Origin: a virus
Virus record (IMG/VR): IMGVR_UViG_3300021959_000079
Coordinates: 1 to 46,874 of that record
Strand: one strand, 5' to 3'
Length of the DNA stretch: 46,874 bases
Under the pieces are notes generated by a model, which saw only the letters and a list, made by a program, of their open reading frames with translations, made no database searches and was not told the origin of the DNA. Shown in pieces: positions 46,871-46,874 of this stretch (the first letter of the stretch is position 1; each line of letters begins with the position of its first letter). A program made the translations under genes and the position numbers.

Positions 46871-46874
46871 TTGG

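Noticed and set aside
1-46874. CRISPR arrays, insertion sequences, integrase or attachment sites
   Set aside because: No regularly spaced repeats, transposase/integrase motifs or att-like duplications seen.

Overview
The window is a segment of an AT-rich, lytic T4-like (Straboviridae-like) marine myovirus genome. The evidence is a nearly complete T4-type baseplate block (homologues of gp48, gp53, gp27, gp5, gp25, gp6, gp7 slot, gp8, gp54, gp26, gp51 and a gp29-like tape measure), the replication/late-transcription genes gp32, gp59, gp33 and RNase H, a head-completion nuclease gp4, and T4-type late promoters (TATAAATA). A phage-encoded ribosomal protein bS21, an A-type Fe-S carrier, a 2OG-Fe(II) oxygenase and the DUF4815 structural protein are typical of ocean T4-like phages. 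Together with the low GC they fit a SAR11/Pelagibacter-like or other small-genome marine host. The host assignment is inference only.

Layout. 1-17764 (minus strand): virion genes, transcribed as gp48, gp53, gp27-like, gp5 (no lysozyme domain), an unknown 547-aa structural protein, gp25, gp6, a small structural protein, a 1156-aa protein in the gp7 slot, gp8, and a DUF4815 protein that runs off the left edge. A divergent late-promoter region at about 17765-17808 separates these from a plus-strand block, 17806-23057: gp4 nuclease, an unknown protein, gp54-like, gp26, gp51-like (apparently reached by a -1 frameshift), a two-TM protein and the tape measure. From 23035 everything is again on the minus strand. 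23035-28381 holds bS21, gp32, gp59, gp33, a PD-(D/E)XK exonuclease and small phage proteins. 28378-34052 is an accessory/early region with a SleB-type lysin, very small membrane ORFs, four strong sigma70-like promoters, a DNA adenine methyltransferase and a possible PD-(D/E)XK nuclease. 34061-36400 is a metabolic cassette (radical SAM/SPASM, kinase, nucleotidyltransferase, DUF2061, SDR). 36385-42026 has a coiled-coil protein, DUF6433-like, RNase H, a RimK-like ATP-grasp/protease fusion and a small nuclease. 42041-46863 has HesB/IscA, a split carbamoyltransferase, small membrane proteins and a 2OG oxygenase.

The genome is very compact. Most neighbours are joined by TAATG, ATGA or GTGA overlaps, and several genes of 26-56 residues fit exactly between neighbours. 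The observations most worth following up are: a U-UUU-UUU slippery site that joins gp26 to gp51 in the -1 frame just ahead of the tape measure; late promoters whose internal TAA is the upstream gene's stop codon and whose last base lies 5 nt from the next start codon (possible leaderless late mRNAs); a radical SAM-kinase-nucleotidyltransferase-SDR cassette in which kinase and transferase look like a broken fusion; and two host-ribosome-directed genes (bS21 and RimK-like) on one phage.
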